Shown one piece after another: positions 22,913 through 34,590 of a DNA stretch of 64,000 nt. Both the position numbers and the translations under genes were made by a program. The stretch comes from Chlorokybus atmophyticus (Eukaryota > Streptophyta > Chlorokybophyceae > Chlorokybales > Chlorokybaceae). The notes beneath the pieces are model-generated. The model searched no databases, was not told where the DNA came from, and was given only the letters and a program-made list of their open reading frames with translations. The stretch spans positions 558,125-622,124 of the forward strand of contig RHPI01001715.1 of assembly GCA_009103225.1 (NCBI GenBank), written 5' to 3'. Position 1 is the stretch's first letter. Every line of letters begins with the position of its first letter.

Positions 22913-23412
22913 GAAAACACCTCCGTTGATTTTCACGAACGCGCTAACCGGTCAACCCTGACAGAGCTTGGACATACGCAGCTGCGTGACAACAACGGCT
23001 AACTGACTACTACTTGAGAAGACATTAAGGGTGACTTACTTGATGGGTAGCTGCAGCTTTGGGTGACTTGTACATCCTGCAAAGATGTAAATGGCATACG
23101 GTCTGCACCACAGACATGAAAACTATGACAATATCGAGGTTACATCCTACAGTCCTTGCAGTGCACGGGGTTACAATCCGCTTGCGGACTTACTGGCGTG
23201 CTCGAACCTGTTCAAGCACCTGGATTTTGTGCGTGTCGCGTGGTAGTGTCAATGTGTGGCAGCGGACTTGACGTCAGGCTGGTGCTTGCGGACTTGAGCT
23301 TTACGAAGTTGCAGCTGTTGGTTGCCTAGTGTCAAGCTCCAGGAGATTGTTGCCTATTACCATCAGGGCCTGCAGAATGCGTTAGGGCATCTTGAAGGAA
23401 GCCTTAGAGGCT

Positions 23413-24543
23413 ATGCTGGAGCTATGGCACTACAAGCCCTGGGGAGCAGCACTGGCTTGGATCATGTTGTTGACTTTGTTACGGGTACCTGTGAAGCGAA
23501 CAAACTCGCAACAAAGGCTCTGGATGAACATGCTTTGCTGTCTTGCATTTCCACTGGACATGGCTGTCGCACGTGCACTCCATCACGCCAACTTGTCTTA
23601 CAATAATGTGGGCGGGTTGGGACATTACCTCTGCGTGGCGTTGATGTGGCTGCTGCCATTGTCGTTCTCCGGTGTTAGGGTGAGATTGATAGTGCCATCG
23701 AGATGGAATGTGCAGATGACGCTGATGGCGATCGTGGCGGCGACGAGTGTGATGGAGGCCGCGTTTCTGAACTGGACCTTCTTCGCGGGCATTGCGTTGG
23801 CTGCGGGTGTAATTGTTACGTGGCAGTGGATGTTGGGTCCCGCTCGCCGGATGGCTGCTCTGGCCGCAGCCATTGGTTTCATGTTTGCATGCGTGCTGTT
23901 GTTGCGCGTTGTTACAGGCGTACAACCGAGTGACTATGGAGGCGGGTCCATGACACAATGCACAGTCGTACACAGCGTCATCAGGAAGTGGGGGAGAGAT
24001 GTGCAGGAACGGCAATGCTCGGATATGGAGGCTCTGCATGCTATCGTTAGCATGTTCGCAATGTGGATACCTGGGCTGAGCTGCGTGTGGGCTGTGTTGA
24101 ACGAGTTGGATCGCGACCGCTGGGTGAGCGCATACCAACAGGCCGAGCGAGTCCAGCAGGAGCAGCGCGCGCACATGGAGCGAGTGGCTTCCAACTCGCG
24201 TGCCATCAACGAGTTAAGGCATCAGCAGCAGGTGTCGGAGTTGACTTTAGCGCATTTGCAGGCTGAAAGGTCAAAACTTATGTCTCAGAGGCCGTTGGAG
24301 ATCGCCGAGACAGCTCCTGCGAACATGCAACACCTACAAGACACGGCATATCAATTGACGGAGGACCAGATGACCTGCACTTATTGCTTGGCCAGAAGGA
24401 GTGTGGTGTTCTACCCATGTGGGCACTGCGTCACCTGCAGGGGATGCAGCGAGAACATCATGAGCACGCCTGCCAGGACGTGTCCCATCTGCCGATGTGC
24501 AATTTACGATGCGCAGAACTTGCATAGACGTGCCTACTTCTAA
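23413..24543 (+). CDS. Polytopic membrane RING-finger protein, copy A (intact)
   Basis: Single-exon gene of about 376 residues, likely a membrane-bound E3 ubiquitin ligase. About six or seven hydrophobic segments fill residues 10-240 (for example WIMLLTLLRV, YLCVALMWLLPLSF, IALAAGVIVTWQWML, FMFACVLLLRVV, WIPGLSCVWAVL). A charged coiled coil follows (QAERVQQEQRAHMERV, then LAHLQAERSKLM). It ends in a C3HC4 RING: CTYC, PCGHCVTCRGC, CPICRC. All ligands including His are present. The layout (membrane part, coil, C-terminal RING) recalls MUL1 or LRSAM1-like RINGs, but I do not recognise the membrane part. The first in-frame ATG after an upstream stop was taken as start. Diverged copies at 18394-19490 and 60501-61636 are broken. 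Confidence 0.8.
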   Translation: MLELWHYKPWGAALAWIMLLTLLRVPVKRTNSQQRLWMNMLCCLAFPLDMAVARALHHANLSYNNVGGLGHYLCVALMWLLPLSFSGVRVRLIVPSRWNVQMTLMAIVAATSVMEAAFLNWTFFAGIALAAGVIVTWQWMLGPARRMAALAAAIGFMFACVLLLRVVTGVQPSDYGGGSMTQCTVVHSVIRKWGRDVQERQCSDMEALHAIVSMFAMWIPGLSCVWAVLNELDRDRWVSAYQQAERVQQEQRAHMERVASNSRAINELRHQQQVSELTLAHLQAERSKLMSQRPLEIAETAPANMQHLQDTAYQLTEDQMTCTYCLARRSVVFYPCGHCVTCRGCSENIMSTPARTCPICRCAIYDAQNLHRRAYF

Positions 24544-25500
24544 CATAGACGTTGCTGATATTGAGATGTGTACATGCATCTGACAGCGCTTGCAAGTTGA
24601 TGGAGGGTGTCCCTGGTCAGCCCGCGGTGTACATGAGACTGATGCCATGACATACATGCGCGCACGTAAGCATGCACAAGCGCATGCATGTTCCCATGCC
24701 TGGCAACCCACCCACATACGCACACAGGTATGTATGCACGTGCTTACTGCAACAAGGACACATACACTCGCACTCACGGGCACATAGCGCACAAGTGCGT
24801 GCACAGGCCATGCCACCACACGTGTGCAGACACCCAGGGTCCGGGAAACGTCCAAAGGACAATCAGAACATTAGACTAGAAACAATCCTGGCTTTACAGA
24901 ATGTGCGACGACAGTGACCTGTACAATGGATACTACTGTTTAACCCAAGTGCATGCTGTTCCAACGTCAATTACCGCGCATTCTCAGCTCACCTTCAAAC
25001 CACCTGTTTTGGTGGTACGGTGCAGCACAGGCTTTCTCTACGTCGCCCACAGCTTATAAGCAGCCCCTCCTTCTCCTCCTTGTCCGCTACTGCGGCCTTA
25101 CCTAAGCAGAGAACAAGTTGCAATGTGAGCGCGACAACGGCTGTGACGTATGTGTGCTGCACTGGCCTTTGCAGTTGTCAAATTACAGGTTGAATTGCTG
25201 AGGGTACAGTTGTCGGTCGCCCAAGGCTGAGCTCTGGACTGCAGCGGCCAGGCGCAAGGGCAGGGTGGGGCAAACGCTCAAGGTGCAAGATCATGCTCTC
25301 TGGCTGTGGACACGTGTGAGCAACATTATGCGCATGCATGCGACCAGTGCAACAATACCTGTTCACAATGGCTTACCACACTGGCCTTGTGCAGGGGGCA
25401 TGCTGTCAATCACCACAGTTCACCGCAGCATGCTCTCAGCATGCTGCACAATAGCTACCCAGTGACAATACTGACTATCTCTGCTTAAGCTTTCTGCCTG
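24544..25500. repeat. Repeat segment downstream of RING copy A
   Basis: 24590-24840 matches, reversed, 60180-60440 and 18040-18330 (shared words around ATGAGACTGATGCCATGACA and the TG-rich tract). 25030-25110 matches, reversed, the GACAAGGAGGAGCA region of copies B and C. 25385-25465 matches, reversed, 59520-59590 and 26880-26965. No gene that I would defend. Confidence 0.6.
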
Positions 25501-25669
25501 TGACGCTGTCATCAGTTGCACAATCATGTGTTCACACTTGAGTAGCCAACAACACCAGCGCGCCTCGACTTACCAGTTGTAGCGACAGTGCCATCCGTAT
25601 ACAACGGTGGTTCTTGCAGTGGTTTGCGAGAGAACTGAAGCAACCACCTTCTAACCTACAGGTAGATTA

Positions 25670-26680
25670 ATAAGAGGTGCACTGCACGCATGATCCAACA
25701 CCAGCCTACTACTCTGAGCATGCGTCTGTGCATGCGCGTGCATGTGTGCGTGGGCGTGGGTGTAACTGTGCTTGCGCATGGGCTCGCACACTTCCACGTG
25801 GATGCTTGTGTGTGATGGTTGCAGCTATCAAGCGCTACCCCCTTCTTCACAACAACCTACCTGTTGCTGCTCACCCGGACATTCACTGCAGGGAGATGAC
25901 CGCATTGGAGCTGTTGTGCTGCACAATGAAGAACAATAGCATGTGCAAAGACAGCTGAGGCTGTCTTCGTGCACCTACGACTGTGTATTTGATGATAGCA
26001 ATGTCACCTCAGTTGGTCTTATTTCCAAATCTTGCCGCTGGTTAATACTTGAAATATCAGTTGCTGTGTTGAGCACGAGCAAGCTTCCAGCGGCATGCAC
26101 ATGCCATTCCTCCTCCCGTTCACCATGTCCTACCGCACGTGAAGTAGATACGTCTTCCGCTGCACACAGTGAAACAGCCGCTAACGGAACTCGCCGCCAC
26201 AGCAACCGGCTAGGCAACGCCGCCGCTGCCGCCGCTGCTTGTTGTTCTGCGGTGTGCGGTGCGGCCAGCTTTGTGGGAAGCGCAGGGGAGGCGGCGGCGG
26301 TGGCGGAGGCGGAGCAGAAGGAGGCGGAGTCTGTGTTGCTTGCTCGTGCTTTGAAGACTCACTGCATGTGCAACTGGAGAGCTCGGAAAATACAGGTGGT
26401 TGTTGGTTGTGCTGTTGGAACCAGCTTGTGTCCAACCACGTTGTCGCAATCGTCGTCGTTGTTGTATGTGTAGTTTGTAATGTTAGTAGGAGTAGCAGCA
26501 GCAGTACTGTATGGCCAACCCCACTACGAGTTGACATCTCAAAGTGTTGCAGAGGCACAAACTGGTGTCCGTCTCTTTCACATCTGGATGTGTGAGTGGG
26601 TGAGCGTGTGCATGTGGCTGTAGCGCTTCAAGTAGTCAACACACGGTTAGGCCATTATGCGGGTCCAAGCGGATCATTGC
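25670..26680. repeat. Diverged repeat, direct copy of 15690-16830
   Basis: Same landmarks and orientation as at 15.7-16.8 kb, although the neighbouring RING copies are inverted relative to each other. The region is thus a mosaic, not one simple inverted duplication. GCC/GGC-rich at 26220-26320. Reading frames are not conserved. Confidence 0.7.
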
Positions 26681-26879
26681 ACCACCATGGTCGTCACTGA
26701 AGATCTCGCTGCCGTTGTGTTTCCTCCACGCAGCAGCTTATTGCAGCTAGGCGGGTCATATACTGGTTGACAAACAACTAAGTAATCATTACGCGCATGG
26801 TACAGTGGCTTGAACTGGTTAGGTGAGGTACGCAGGTGTTTGCTGGCTACCTTCATACGTGAATACTAATAACAGCTGC

Positions 26880-27122
26880 TGTGGTAGCTGTAGTGGAGTA
26901 TGCTTAGTGCATGCTTTGGTGGTACTGTGGTGATCGACAGCAAGCTATTTCCTGCACAGGCCATGTGATCAGCCGTTGTGGACAGGTAGGTACACTTGCA
27001 CGAGCTGCAAGCTTGTGTAAGATTTTCGCGTTGTTCACCACCACTGCTGTGTGAAGTGGCTTTTCCACTGCACTTTGGCCATGCGTTAGCAACAGCCTCG
27101 CGGTCCCAGGCTTGAACTTCAC
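26880..27122 (-). pseudogene. Ankyrin-like fragment within repeat
   Basis: The minus strand encodes LLLTHGQSAVEKPLHTAVVV and NNAKILHKLAARAS, which has the TPLHxA-type turn and spacing of one ankyrin repeat. Upstream and downstream frames do not extend the repeat. The stretch 26880-26965 is itself a repeat (reverse of 25385-25465, same strand as 59520-59590). This could be chance; a decayed exon is the most I would claim. Confidence 0.3.
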
Positions 27123-27704
27123 TTGCGTGTTGTGACGAGCGTGTGTGCTTGTGTTTGTTTCCTATCGTAAGAACACAACAGGCATGCGACGACATCGATG
27201 GAGGCAGGTGTGGAGACCTTATGTTGCTGTGGCAAGTGCTATGCTGTGCATGGCAGACTGCCCTGGACAGTGCTGTGGTGCGATAGTATATTTTCGCTCA
27301 ATGTTACCGCAGTATGTTAGGGTTCTTCTACCATGGAATAATTTCTCCTCCAAACAACTCCAGCAGAATGGCAAAGCTGCTACTGGCAGGGCAGCAATAA
27401 AGCCAGTCCTAGGCTTTCATGGCAAATCATAATTGGCTCTTCATCAGCCTGAGACCCCCCCCTCCCCCTTCTCTCTCTCTCTCTCTCCCACGGCAATTCA
27501 CTCACTTTGCAGTGTGCGAGCGGAGGCTACTGCTGTGTCTGCGTGCACGAGTGAGAGAGTGTGGTTGACGACGGAAACACACACAGAGCAGGGGCTGACT
27601 CGGTGAGTATGTGTGTCTGTACATACGCATATGTACTTGTATGGACATGTGTACACATACGTGTATGCCAGCTATCCATGTTTGCTTCTAACTATGTTCA
27701 TTTG

Positions 27705-28236
27705 CAGCAAGGCATGTTCCATGGGCATCAAAAGAGGCAGCGGCTTCCAGTGCACCTCACCGGCGTGCCCGGAGCGCAACAGCTGCGGCTTTGATTTTGG
27801 ATGCAACTGCGGCACTTGCCAAGAGGGATCCATCTACTACGCTGACCCCGAGCGGAATATGCAACAGCTGCTACCACAAGTACTACAGCTGCGACCCCAA
27901 TGCTCCAGCACGGCGCATCCGGCAGGTACGCGCTGCGTTATTGTAATGATCTGCCCAACGGATGGCCTGACTCAATCCATGGCGTGTGCGCATGTGTCGT
28001 GTCTATGCATCACGCAGCTGCAACTACGACAGGGTATGTCGCGGGGACCCCAAGTCCTGAGAGGGTTTTTGCAACAGCACGTGTGCCTCATTCGACTCGA
28101 ACTATGGGTCGGACCCATCCGACAGCAGCCTCGGATTGCTCCTGGCCTTACAAACCCAACAAGGAGGTTACTTGCTGCAAGTATAAACGACAACGATGAC
28201 AGATGCGGGCGCAAGGTGAGCAAGAGTTGCTTCTAA
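27705..28236 (+). pseudogene. Cysteine-rich protein gene, apparently decayed
   Basis: An exon after a TTTGCAG acceptor encodes a dense Cys pattern (CTSPACPERNSC, GCNCGTCQEG). The pattern continues only after a frame change at the CCCC of 27845-27848 (GICNSCYHKYYSCDPN), up to a GTACGC donor near 27926. A second exon from about 28017 reads CNYDRVCRGDPKS, then an in-frame TGA, then GFCNSTCASFDSNYG, with a further frame change before SDCSWPYKPNKEVTCCK. Cys content suggests a secreted disulfide-rich protein. No family recognised. Either pseudogene or missed small introns. Confidence 0.4.
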
Positions 28237-29000
28237 ACTGACAGCGGCTCAGTCAAGGACTACTGTTGACGCCGGTAAGGCACTTCAGCTTCTTGTGGTT
28301 TCAATCACATCATTGTCATAACAGTCTTGTTAGGCAGCATGTATAGGAAGTAATGGCAAGGCAGGTAGAAGTGTAGCAGTAGAGTTGGACGCCTTTAGGA
28401 CTTTTCGCGTGTGTGTCAGCAGCTGTATCGGTGTTCAGTTGAACGTGTTTTCAATACTGATCTGCAAATATGCACGACATCATGTTGGTTTGTTATGGAG
28501 TACTTGTGTGCAGAAGAACGTGTTTTGTGAATTACATGTGCGGGATGTGACTTGTTCATGGCTGCAAGCGCGACCAACATTATAACTTTGCTGCGGCGCC
28601 GCATTGGCATGATGCGTCTGCACTCCCGCACCTTGCTGAGATGCCAAGCTGCATTGCAATAAGCCATCATTTGCCAGGACAGCTACATCTGCACTGGTCG
28701 GTATACATGACCATTACGTTGATCACGTGTACGTAAAACTCAGTCATAGTTGAGAAAAAATTAACAATTTCGCTACCAGGGAATCGGAAGGTGTAACAGA
28801 ACATGTGCTCAGCCCATACGGCAACCAACGCACAAACGCACGCACGCACACATGCATAGGGGATAGCACAGGGGCCAACAAGCAACCACATGCATGCGCA
28901 CACGCACATACAGGGACATACGCACGCAGGCGCTTGCACATACGCACATGCAGGCACCATCGCACGCATTGAAACACCCTCCCCAGCCAGTTATTACACT
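28237..29000. other. Intergenic, no gene seen
   Basis: Moderately AT-rich sequence followed at 28810-28960 by a CA/CGCACA-rich tract. No supportable frame. Confidence 0.5.
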
Positions 29001-29769
29001 ACAACTACACCTGAGGGGCTTGCTAACGGTTCTCACTACGTGCAATGCAAGGCAGGGGATGAGGGACTGATGCAAGCAAGAAACGCTGCGTGTCCCACGT
29101 TGGGACTCCCACCTGCAGGGGCGAGGCACAGGTGAGCAAGCTGCGAGGGATGTAGTGGCTGTCAGTGTCAATTTTCTTCATCACGCATAGGCAGTTCAGC
29201 CCGGTGATGCGTGCATTGGCGCGAGGCGAGTGTTTTGTGGTACACAGTGTGGCAAAGCGGTGTGCGGCGAGAGCAAGTTGAACAAAGAAAGTTTTGAAAA
29301 ATCACCAGATTTCCCAAAGTCACCTACGTCGCAGTCCAGGTTATGTACGGCGCATCGGCATTGAGTGTTTTGCGGCCTCATCTCAATCAGATCAACGATC
29401 GTTCCACCCCTTAGTCGCGCATGCATACACCGCGGACACATCGACACGTACAGAGATTCATGCATTCGCTCATGCACGCATGCGCGGGAAAAGTTGACAT
29501 TGAAAGGGCATACTCTCATTGTTATTCATGCTAACGAGCTTGCATACAAAATTGCCCTGCCAATGGGCTTGAAGCTATTGGACCTTTGCACCTCAACACT
29601 TTACTGACCTCCGTCAACCTCTATACATGCTCTATACACATGTTGTTCCTTCACTAACTCGGTACTGGTTACTGTTGTGTGTAGTCAGCACCGATACATT
29701 AATATTCTCAGCTCTGCGCCTACAAGCTACTTACTCGGTGCCGGTGCCAACTCCAACGCAGCCACGCAC

Positions 29770-32164
29770 TCGGGGTCTGCAAAATTGCACACAGACATCA
29801 ATGCCCAACACTCAGTGGGCAGTGTGCACAATGCAACCTACTAGGTGCATAGCATGGACCACACACTGGCATACACCACAACAGATGCATGCGTGTGTGC
29901 GTGTACCGTAGTAGATGTCAAAATTGGAGTACAGGCTGTAGTAGGAGAGGTCCCCACCCGCAATGAACACCTTGGGCCCCACGACAACGGTATCGCTGCT
30001 TCCCCCAGTGTCGCTACTGTAGAACCCAAATTCATTCATTCATTCAGCAACGACTTCTTTCTACAGCTTTCATTGAATCACATATAAGAAAGCCGTCACT
30101 TACCCGTCGAGCGCAACGAGATGGGTCTTGTAGAGCTCAACGCCCAGGATCAGAGCGTACAGGACAGGGGGGGCTGCGACAATAGCGTGGGTGTGAGAGT
30201 AGGTGACTGGCAGCATGTGTGTATGCACGCATGCACAAGCACACATATTGCCGTATGTTGGCCGCAGCAGAGGGACCAACATAAGAGCACAGCTACTCAC
30301 ACGAGTACACGTCGATCTTGAAGTACTTGACGTAGTCGTGGTCGATGGGGCGAATGAAGGTCAGGGTTGGTGGGGATGTGGAGATGTCGTGGACGGCTAG
30401 GTAGGAGCGCTGCCTGTTGTAGTTGATGTGGAGGGTGTACACGCGGCGGTTGACGGTGTCCAGCTGCATCTGCTCAATGGGCTCAAACGTGCTCCTGAAG
30501 TTTCTGAAAAACGTCTGCACCCCACCCAACCTCGTCCTGTTGCCGTACACCCGCGCCCGCCTTATGAAGTTGCGTATCGAAGGGAGTGTGCCTGAGGTCG
30601 CATTCTGCACCCGAGCCGTCCAGTACAGCATAGGAGGTGTGACTGCACACATTGGTGGGAATGGGTATGATGAGTGTGCGCGTGCGTGTGCATGTGCATG
30701 TGTGGGTGTGCGCACGATTCATAGGACACACGTACGCGCATGCATGCGCGTGCTGCCGCGTGCAAGCACACCAACACTTACTAGTGGTTACCTGTTGTGT
30801 CGACTCTGACGTCACCGCTCTCTTCCAACACCTTCACTTTGTCAGGGAACCAGTTGGCCACCGCGCTGATGGCGTCGACATCACCCGTGACGAAGGCGAA
30901 GCGCTTGCCCTTGAAACCTGCAGGCAGCGGGAAACCACAACACTCATTACTCCTACCATGTAAGGGTGGGAGCAATGGCGTGCGTGTAGTGCAGATGCAC
31001 GTGTGCAACGAGAGTGCTCCCACCCACCCACCCACCCACCCACTCAAACCTAACACCTACCCTCTCTTGCAGCGGAGTTGTCAATGGCAAACCCAGCGTT
31101 TTCAGGGTAGTTCCATCTTGAGTAGGTGAAGACCATTGCAGGGGACAGGCTCCCGGCCGTGGCGGGTGTGACACCCCCAGTGGAGACGTTCCCTGCCAGG
31201 ATGTGCCACTTGTCCTGGAACCGGTCTGCCGTGTTGCCCGTGTTCTCCAACCAGAAGAACTCGTCTGGTATTGGTACAGAGCAGGGGGGGGGGGGGGGGG
31301 GGGNNNNNNNNNNNNNNNNNNNNNNNNNNNNNNNNNNNNNNNNNNNNNNNNNNNNNNNNNNNNNNNNNNNNNNNNNNNNNNNNNNNNNNNNNNNNNNNNN
31401 NNNNNNNNGGGGGGGGGGGGGGGGGGGCGGCGTGAGTACACATACACACAAGCACGTGTACAGGCACGCATGACCAACACGTATGCACACGCGGACACGG
31501 ATGCGCACACATGCATACCTCCAATGACGGACACATGGTAGATGACCTTCTGTTGGGTGTTGACAGCCGTGTAGAGCGTGACGGGCTGTGGAGCTCCGGG
31601 CCCCTGTTGCGTGAGTCAGAACACAGGTGAGAACGTGTTGTGATGTGTGCTGCGTTCATGCATGCGACAATAACAACAGCAGCAGCAACACACCTGCACG
31701 GCGTCTTGCGCGGGGATGGACTTGATCCTAGTCTGCGTGTACCCTGTGTTGGTTTGGCCTCGGGACTCCTGGAACAGCAGGCTCTTGGCACACTCTGCAT
31801 TGAAGGGGGTCAAGGCATAGTTGCATACATATACACGGGGACATAGAGCACGTGTGTGTTGAGATAGCGGCAGCATTGTTAACAATACCTCTTCCGAGCA
31901 CCCATGTGCTGTCTTGGGCGGTCACTGTCACAAACCACACGTACACATAAGCCCATCAGCCAGTTGAGGAGGATGTCACACGTGGTGATGTTTGACTTGC
32001 CAGTGCGTGGAACTGTTATGCTGATGAAGAACTCATTCACTCCAACAGATTCAAGCACGCATGTGTGCGCATGCAGATGCGCTGCATTCCCTACCAGTGG
32101 AGGTTGCTGCGCACAGCAACGTCAACAGGAACAGCATGTTGGCGCCGGTTGTTGCGCCCGTCAT
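29770..32164 (-). CDS. Secreted protein of unknown family, gap inside, 3' end unresolved
   Basis: Exons in phase: 32164-32095, 32039-31945, about 31790-31695, about 31603-31520, one running out of the N gap at 31304-31408 to about 31069, about 30920-30790, about 30636-30304, about 30167-30092, about 30008-29910 and perhaps 29770-29718. The first exon has a signal peptide (MLFLLTLLCAATS). Later parts include VNEFFISITVPRTGKSNI, DEFFWLENTGNTADRF, FAFVTGDVDAISAVANW, RRVYTLHINYNRQRSYLAVH, ELYKTHLVALDG and GPKVFIAGGDLSYYSLYSNF. The repeated short beta-strand-like pieces with LDG and GG turns suggest a beta-propeller or similar extracellular fold, but I do not recognise the family. C-terminal exons (possibly to about 29000) are unresolved. 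Confidence 0.6.
31287..31427. other. Assembly gap flanked by poly-G
   Basis: Ns at 31304-31408 between G runs of about 17-19 bases, the same pattern as the gap at 7253-7514. It removes at least one exon boundary of the secreted-protein gene. Confidence 0.9.
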
Positions 32165-34590
32165 TCGCCCCGCCCTTCCTCCTTCCCTGCCACTAACTGA
32201 CGTGCGTCACTGTCTGACTCTCTCCCACACCTGTGGATGTGTGAGTGTTAAGAAAGAAGAAGTAGAGTAGAGCAGAAAGAAAGCAGCCGTACACACCACA
32301 CGTGCTACGCGCTTTTCCCCCCCCGGCAATATCTGCGCTGCACCATAATAGGCTCAGGCCGTTCATCCGGCAGGCAATGTACGGAGCGGGGCCAAATGCT
32401 GGCAGATGGCCGGAATATCAATGGCATATTCAAGTCTCTGGTGCGTGCGGTGTTGGGCTGCGCCAGAGTCACATGAAGGTAATACATGAGGTACAGATAT
32501 TGATACACCATGCATCAGACTGGTCGGACTCGAGTTTGCTTCACTTGCGACCCTGGAAGATACAAGATGTCATAGACAACGTTCATGGAGCTCATGTCAG
32601 TATTCAATAAGTTGACGCTGTTAGTTCGGTCAGCAGGCCTGAGCACGACGGTCCTGCTTGGGCAAGTCGCTGATGCATTCTGAAAAAGGCAATGCATCAG
32701 CTTGCAGTGGATTGCAATGGTAGAATCATAACGGAATTGTGAGGTACGGACCTAGTGACTACCTGCAGGCGGACACCTACACTGTAACTCGCATGGTTCG
32801 CAATTCGAACAGGGAGTAAGTTTTTGGCCAAGCTGAGATGTTGAGTGAAGGCACCCCAGATTGCCTATCTTTCACCCATTATCACTGAGCGAAGTGCTTC
32901 TTATCACACCACACATCTCACTATACACCATAGTGGTCTCGCTATACATACACAGCTGACAATCTATGCAAGCCTTATAGTGGCATCGCCTCCATGGTCG
33001 AAGGGTCCCCCCTCTCGAGGGGCCCCGCTCAGATAATTAGCACGCGGCTTCACATGTATTGCACTGTGCAATGTGAAAGTTCTTCATACGGGCACTTGAG
33101 TGGTTTATACGGCCCGCAGTCAAGATGTTAACATTGCCAAAAGGGTTGTTGCTACACATCTGGTAAAACTTAAAGACTTTTAAACCTTCTATTATATTTC
33201 CCTTTGAGTACAATGCAGTGCAAAAAACGCGTTGCAAGGTATGCATGGAATCACCCTACCCAACTTATAAGTGATATGTGTCCCATGCATCAAACTCGTC
33301 ATACGATATAACCCATACTATTTCAACTTTAACTCAACGCACAACATGTACGACTAATATTGCATCAACCATCATGCAATGGAGCTAGTCACCACCATTG
33401 CACCACCATGACGATAATGGGCTGATTGCAAGAATTGGCCAATGTTGTTACATGTGAGCAATTGGTGTATTGTGTAAAACATTGCAAATCTCGCAAACTT
33501 ATGACAAGCAGTGCCACCCATCACCTATCCATGTTTTTGGGTAAAGTTTGCTTGAGTTTTGACAACCATGTCTCATGCATGACGGAAACGTATTAGAAAT
33601 GTTGCGCAATGAGGGTGAGACAAAGAACACCTATAACATGCTACACCACACATTTACGCAACTCCTACAAGAGGGATTGGCCTGCTTAGTAAGTGGAGTC
33701 CTTATGCATCTCTACAACATACCAGTGCTGCCACCAGCCACGACACACTGGTCATATCAAACTAGTGCGTGTTATTGCCTAGCATGCCCAGCTGATGTAA
33801 TTGCGCAGATGCATTTCACCCAAGAAGCTTCATACCCTGCGTGACGGGGCTAAAGCTCACTCAGCAACCTGCTGCACAATTGCAACAGCAACATTGCCAA
33901 TAAACTATGCTACATGCTGTACAGGATGCTACACTTCAGCGGGCATGCAAATGTCGCTTATTGATAACTCCACAGTTACTTCAAACAAATCAGGTACAAC
34001 ACGGACTTAGAGCATTGCCATATGGCAGAGCGGGCAGACGCGTGGCTGCACAAACGGGCGCATTATGACTCCACCTCTCTTGCAATGATCTTGCAACCAC
34101 CCCTTCCTTAGCTCAGTTTCAGCCACTGAGGTGCATCGTCTTGGTCACGCATCGCCTACAAGCGCAATCTTCTTGCCATGCAGTCTGCAACCCCTTGGAG
34201 TTTTTCTCCTGTCTGTCCAAGTCTGTCAGCAAAAGCCTGTGCTGGTATTATTGCGGCAGTGAATGTCCTTGCAGACTGAGACAAATGTTGAGAGGGACTG
34301 GGACATGCAGCCTTGATGGTAGGCAGCACATCAAGCTGCTTGGTGCAGCTTGCTGTATACAATGCAGCCCCCGAGTCTGCATGCCAGTGCAGTGTCGCGG
34401 CTGATATGGAAGTGGCAGTGTCAACATATTGTTTTTGAAAGATTCTAGTACACGCGCGCCACACGCTTCGTCAGCTAGAAGGAGAATAACCTGCCGATGA
34501 AGTCGCTCAGGTGACAACATGAATAAGAGCTACATGTCAATGTTCCGCAGTGTCAAGGACAACAACCTGTACCTTATGAGCACTTGTCTC
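32165..34590. other. Long stretch without a convincing gene, AT-richer
   Basis: From about 32700 to 34000 the sequence is visibly AT-richer than its neighbours, with no splice-consistent exon chain. A frame at 33575-33844 (plus) and one at 34156-34464 (minus, helical) are open but have no family features. A simple palindromic CTCGAGGGG/CCCCTCTCGAGGGGCCCC patch lies near 33009-33027. Confidence 0.5.

Larger units (their letters stand above)
21835..23412. repeat. Spacer of copy A with hairpin cluster
   Basis: Divergent spacer between gene X and the RING gene. Its X-proximal part (21880-22140) is TG/CA-rich and matches 62800-63050 reversed. The part at 22500-22990 matches 62040-62480 reversed. 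It holds four strong inverted repeats between 22530 and 22912, listed separately. It should include both promoters. No further gene seen. Confidence 0.7.
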
